This document shows, piece after piece, positions 62,170 to 64,000 of a stretch of DNA of 64,000 nt. This DNA comes from Bacillus sp. 165 (GTDB taxonomy: Bacteria; Bacillota; Bacilli; Bacillales; Bacillaceae_G), in assembly GCF_017742235.1 (NCBI RefSeq), contig NZ_JAGHKQ010000006.1, forward strand, positions 62,001 to 126,000. The letters run 5' to 3'. The notes under the pieces are model-generated. The model had not been told where the DNA came from and ran no database searches. It saw only the letters and a list, made by a program, of their open reading frames with translations. Both the position numbers and the translations under genes were made by a program. Each line of letters opens with the position of its first letter. Within the stretch, counting starts at the first letter, position 1.

Positions 62170-62950
62170 TATGGTTCTCCTTCCACTTCTCAATCATTTC
62201 TTTAATCGAATCAACATGCTTTACTGCTTCCTCTTCTCCTACCTGTATAATCTCCTCAATGTTTGTAAAAGCTCGGGAACTGAATCGTTCAATGGCAGGA
62301 CGCATCATCAAGTCAGACGCAATTTCACGGTTTCTTACCATCTCGTGCTGCATAATTTCAATACTTTGCATAATCACATCATAGATTGAAGTAACTTCTC
62401 CGTTTACTTTAATGGGAGAAACATCCACTGCTATAGTAATATCAGCACCCATATCTTTCACAACAGATACAGGAATACGGTCTATGACTCCCCCATCTAC
62501 TAGCAATTTCCCATCTACTTTCTCAGGTACAAAAATCCCCGGTACGGCAATGCTTCCTCGTACAGCCTCGGCAATCGGTCCCTTTGTAAATACTACCTTT
62601 TCACCTGTTAAAATATCTGTTGCTACGATCGCTATAGGTATCTCAAGCTCTTCTATATTTTTATTGTATGTAAGCATTCTAATCATATCTTTTACGCGTT
62701 TGCCTGCAATAAAACCCATTTTAGGAACCGTAAAATCTAAATAATACTTTCGTTTAAAAATTTTTCCCAAACGATATAAGCGCTCTGTATCTAATCCAGT
62801 AGCGTAAACAGCCGCAACGAGCGCACCCATACTGCTTCCTGCGATCATATCAATTGGAATCCCTGCTTCTTTTAATACTTTAATAACACCCAAATGCGCA
62901 AAACCCTTCGCTCCCCCTGAACCAAGAGCGAGCCCTATTTTCGGTTCCAT
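62162..62950 (-). CDS. ylbK: Patatin-like phospholipase family protein YlbK
   Basis: The product has 262 residues. The oxyanion GSGGAKG motif is at about residues 10-16, the nucleophile Ser in GSSMGAL near residue 39, and the catalytic Asp in VDGGVIDRIP near 155. It is related to RssA and NTE-like lipases; the substrate is unknown. I chose ATG at 62950, with GGGGGAGG upstream, because the family starts MxPxIGLAL. A frame to 63046 adds a tail with no counterpart. Confidence 0.88.
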   Translation of the reverse strand: MEPKIGLALGSGGAKGFAHLGVIKVLKEAGIPIDMIAGSSMGALVAAVYATGLDTERLYRLGKIFKRKYYLDFTVPKMGFIAGKRVKDMIRMLTYNKNIEELEIPIAIVATDILTGEKVVFTKGPIAEAVRGSIAVPGIFVPEKVDGKLLVDGGVIDRIPVSVVKDMGADITIAVDVSPIKVNGEVTSIYDVIMQSIEIMQHEMVRNREIASDLMMRPAIERFSSRAFTNIEEIIQVGEEEAVKHVDSIKEMIEKWKENHNV

Positions 62951-63118
62951 CCTCCTCCCCCTTTCCAATTTAGTTTCTCTATAAAGGAATAGTGGTGACA
63001 AAAGCTTACCTGCTATAAGAAGACTCCCTTCAGAAAAGAGTTTCACTTTATCTTATGGTCTAAACAAGCCCCCTATCCTCGTATACTTAAATGACAGTGT
63101 AAGAAAAGGGGGCCCGCT

Positions 63119-64000
63119 ATGCATTCCAAAATAAAAACTTTTATATTAGCTGGAGCAGTCACTTGCTTTACAGCAGCGCTTATCCTAAATCCCCAAGCTT
63201 CTTTAGAAGCCTCCATACGCGGTGTAAATATTTGGTGGGAAGTTGTCTTCCCGTCCCTATTGCCGTTCTTCATCATGTCTGAATTGCTTATTGGAATTGG
63301 GGTTGTGAGCTTTATTGGGATACTGCTAGAGCCACTAATGCGTCCGTTATTTCGTGTTCCAGGTGTCGGTGGATTTGTTTGGGCGATGGGGATGGCCTCT
63401 GGCTTTCCATCAGGCGCTAAAATAAGCGCACGGCTACGTCAAAACGGTCAACTAACACAAACTGAAGCAGAGCGACTCGTATCTTTTACAAACTCTTCTA
63501 ATCCTCTCTTTATATTCGGAGCGGTAGCTGTTGGTTTTTTTAACAATCCCGGTCTTGGCATTCTTCTAGCTGCTTCCCATTATATCAGTAACTTTTGCGT
63601 AGGTCTTGTAATGCGTTTTCATGGAAAGGATAAAATAAAGGAAGAACCAAAAGTTAGACCATTTTCTGTAATTTACGCCTTTCAAACCCTTCATAGCAAA
63701 AGGTTAGAGGACAAACGCCCTATTGGCAAGCTAATAGGTGATGCCGTGGTATCCTCCATTCAAACCCTTTTAATGATAGGTGGTTTTATTATTTTATTCT
63801 CAGTTATTAACAAAATGCTGCAAGTCATTCATATTACAGAGTTTTTCGCTTCAATCATCCAATACAGTCTAACGCTCCTCCATATTCCAGCTCAATTCAG
63901 CATTCCGATATTTTCTGGGATGTTTGAAATTACGCTTGGAAGTCAGCTAACCAGTCAAACAGAAAACGTCTCTCTTCTTCATCAAGCAATGATTACCAGT
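63119..64000 (+). CDS. ylbJ: Sporulation integral membrane protein YlbJ (3' end outside window)
   Basis: The frame is open from ATG at 63119 to the last base, 294 codons of a protein usually near 400 residues, so it is cut by the window edge. Several membrane helices and the nucleoside-recognition (Gate) motif pattern (SGFPSGAKISARL, SNPLFIFGAV) are seen. B. subtilis YlbJ is a sigma-E dependent membrane protein needed for normal spores. It is divergent from ylbK, as in B. subtilis. AAGGGGG lies upstream, and it may pair with GCCCCCT at 63068-63074. Confidence 0.92.
   Translation, partial: MHSKIKTFILAGAVTCFTAALILNPQASLEASIRGVNIWWEVVFPSLLPFFIMSELLIGIGVVSFIGILLEPLMRPLFRVPGVGGFVWAMGMASGFPSGAKISARLRQNGQLTQTEAERLVSFTNSSNPLFIFGAVAVGFFNNPGLGILLAASHYISNFCVGLVMRFHGKDKIKEEPKVRPFSVIYAFQTLHSKRLEDKRPIGKLIGDAVVSSIQTLLMIGGFIILFSVINKMLQVIHITEFFASIIQYSLTLLHIPAQFSIPIFSGMFEITLGSQLTSQTENVSLLHQAMITS

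Overview
The window comes from a low-GC, spore-forming Firmicute of the Bacillaceae. Protein sequences and gene order match the Bacillus ylb / dcw / spoIIG / ylm / pyr chromosomal region, and many proteins look closer to the Bacillus cereus group than to B. subtilis. Differences in content (no murG, no mraZ) suggest a relative rather than a standard B. cereus strain; the species is not determined. Nearly all genes lie on the minus strand, so the conserved region is transcribed from right to left.

Layout. 1-4.6 kb: the 3' end of rqcH (+), a decayed FtsX-type permease pseudogene, and accessory genes (YdeI-like protein, a small membrane protein, a GNAT acetyltransferase, a DUF202 protein). 4.7-8.1 kb: a sulfur-transfer block with CoA-disulfide reductase fused to rhodanese, three further rhodaneses and a rhodanese-like protein without the catalytic Cys. 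Two promoters here, one before the rhodanese operon and one before the DUF202 gene, carry the same operator-like palindrome (TTATATACC-N6-GGTATATAA), which resembles CsoR/CstR sites. 8.4-12.2 kb: a CPA1 cation/proton antiporter, flotillin FloT and an FtnA-type ferritin. 12.4-24.2 kb: the complete pyrimidine operon pyrR-pyrP-pyrB-pyrC-pyrAA-pyrAB-pyrK-pyrD-pyrF-pyrE with three PyrR attenuators. 24.2-33.5 kb: ylyB, lspA, ylyA, ileS with an isoleucine T-box, divIVA, ylmH, ylmG, sepF, ylmE, ylmD, ylmC. 33.7-36.4 kb: sigG, sigE, spoIIGA. 36.5-53.7 kb: ftsZ, ftsA, sbp, ylxX, ylxW, divIB, murB, spoVE, murD, mraY, murE, spoVD, pbpB, ftsL, rsmH. 53.9-64 kb: bshC, panE, ylbP (+), gerR, an enoyl-CoA hydratase-family gene, rpmF, ylbN, ylbM (+), ylbL, ylbK and the start of ylbJ (+).

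How the genes work together. The dcw genes make lipid-linked peptidoglycan precursor (MurE, MraY, MurD, MurB), polymerise and crosslink it (SpoVE, SpoVD, PBP2B) and build the Z-ring (FtsZ, FtsA, SepF, DivIB, FtsL, DivIVA). The spoIIG locus adds the mother-cell factor sigma-E and its processing protease, followed by the forespore factor sigma-G. The pyr operon makes UMP and is controlled by PyrR sensing of UMP/UTP. The rhodanese block probably handles persulfide and thiol stress. No RNA genes for rRNA or tRNA, no CRISPR array, no phage and no complete insertion sequence were seen. The most unusual points are the shared operator linking DUF202 to the rhodanese operon, the absence of murG and mraZ from an otherwise intact dcw cluster, and back-to-back ylbN/ylbM promoters that use the same -35 bases on both strands.
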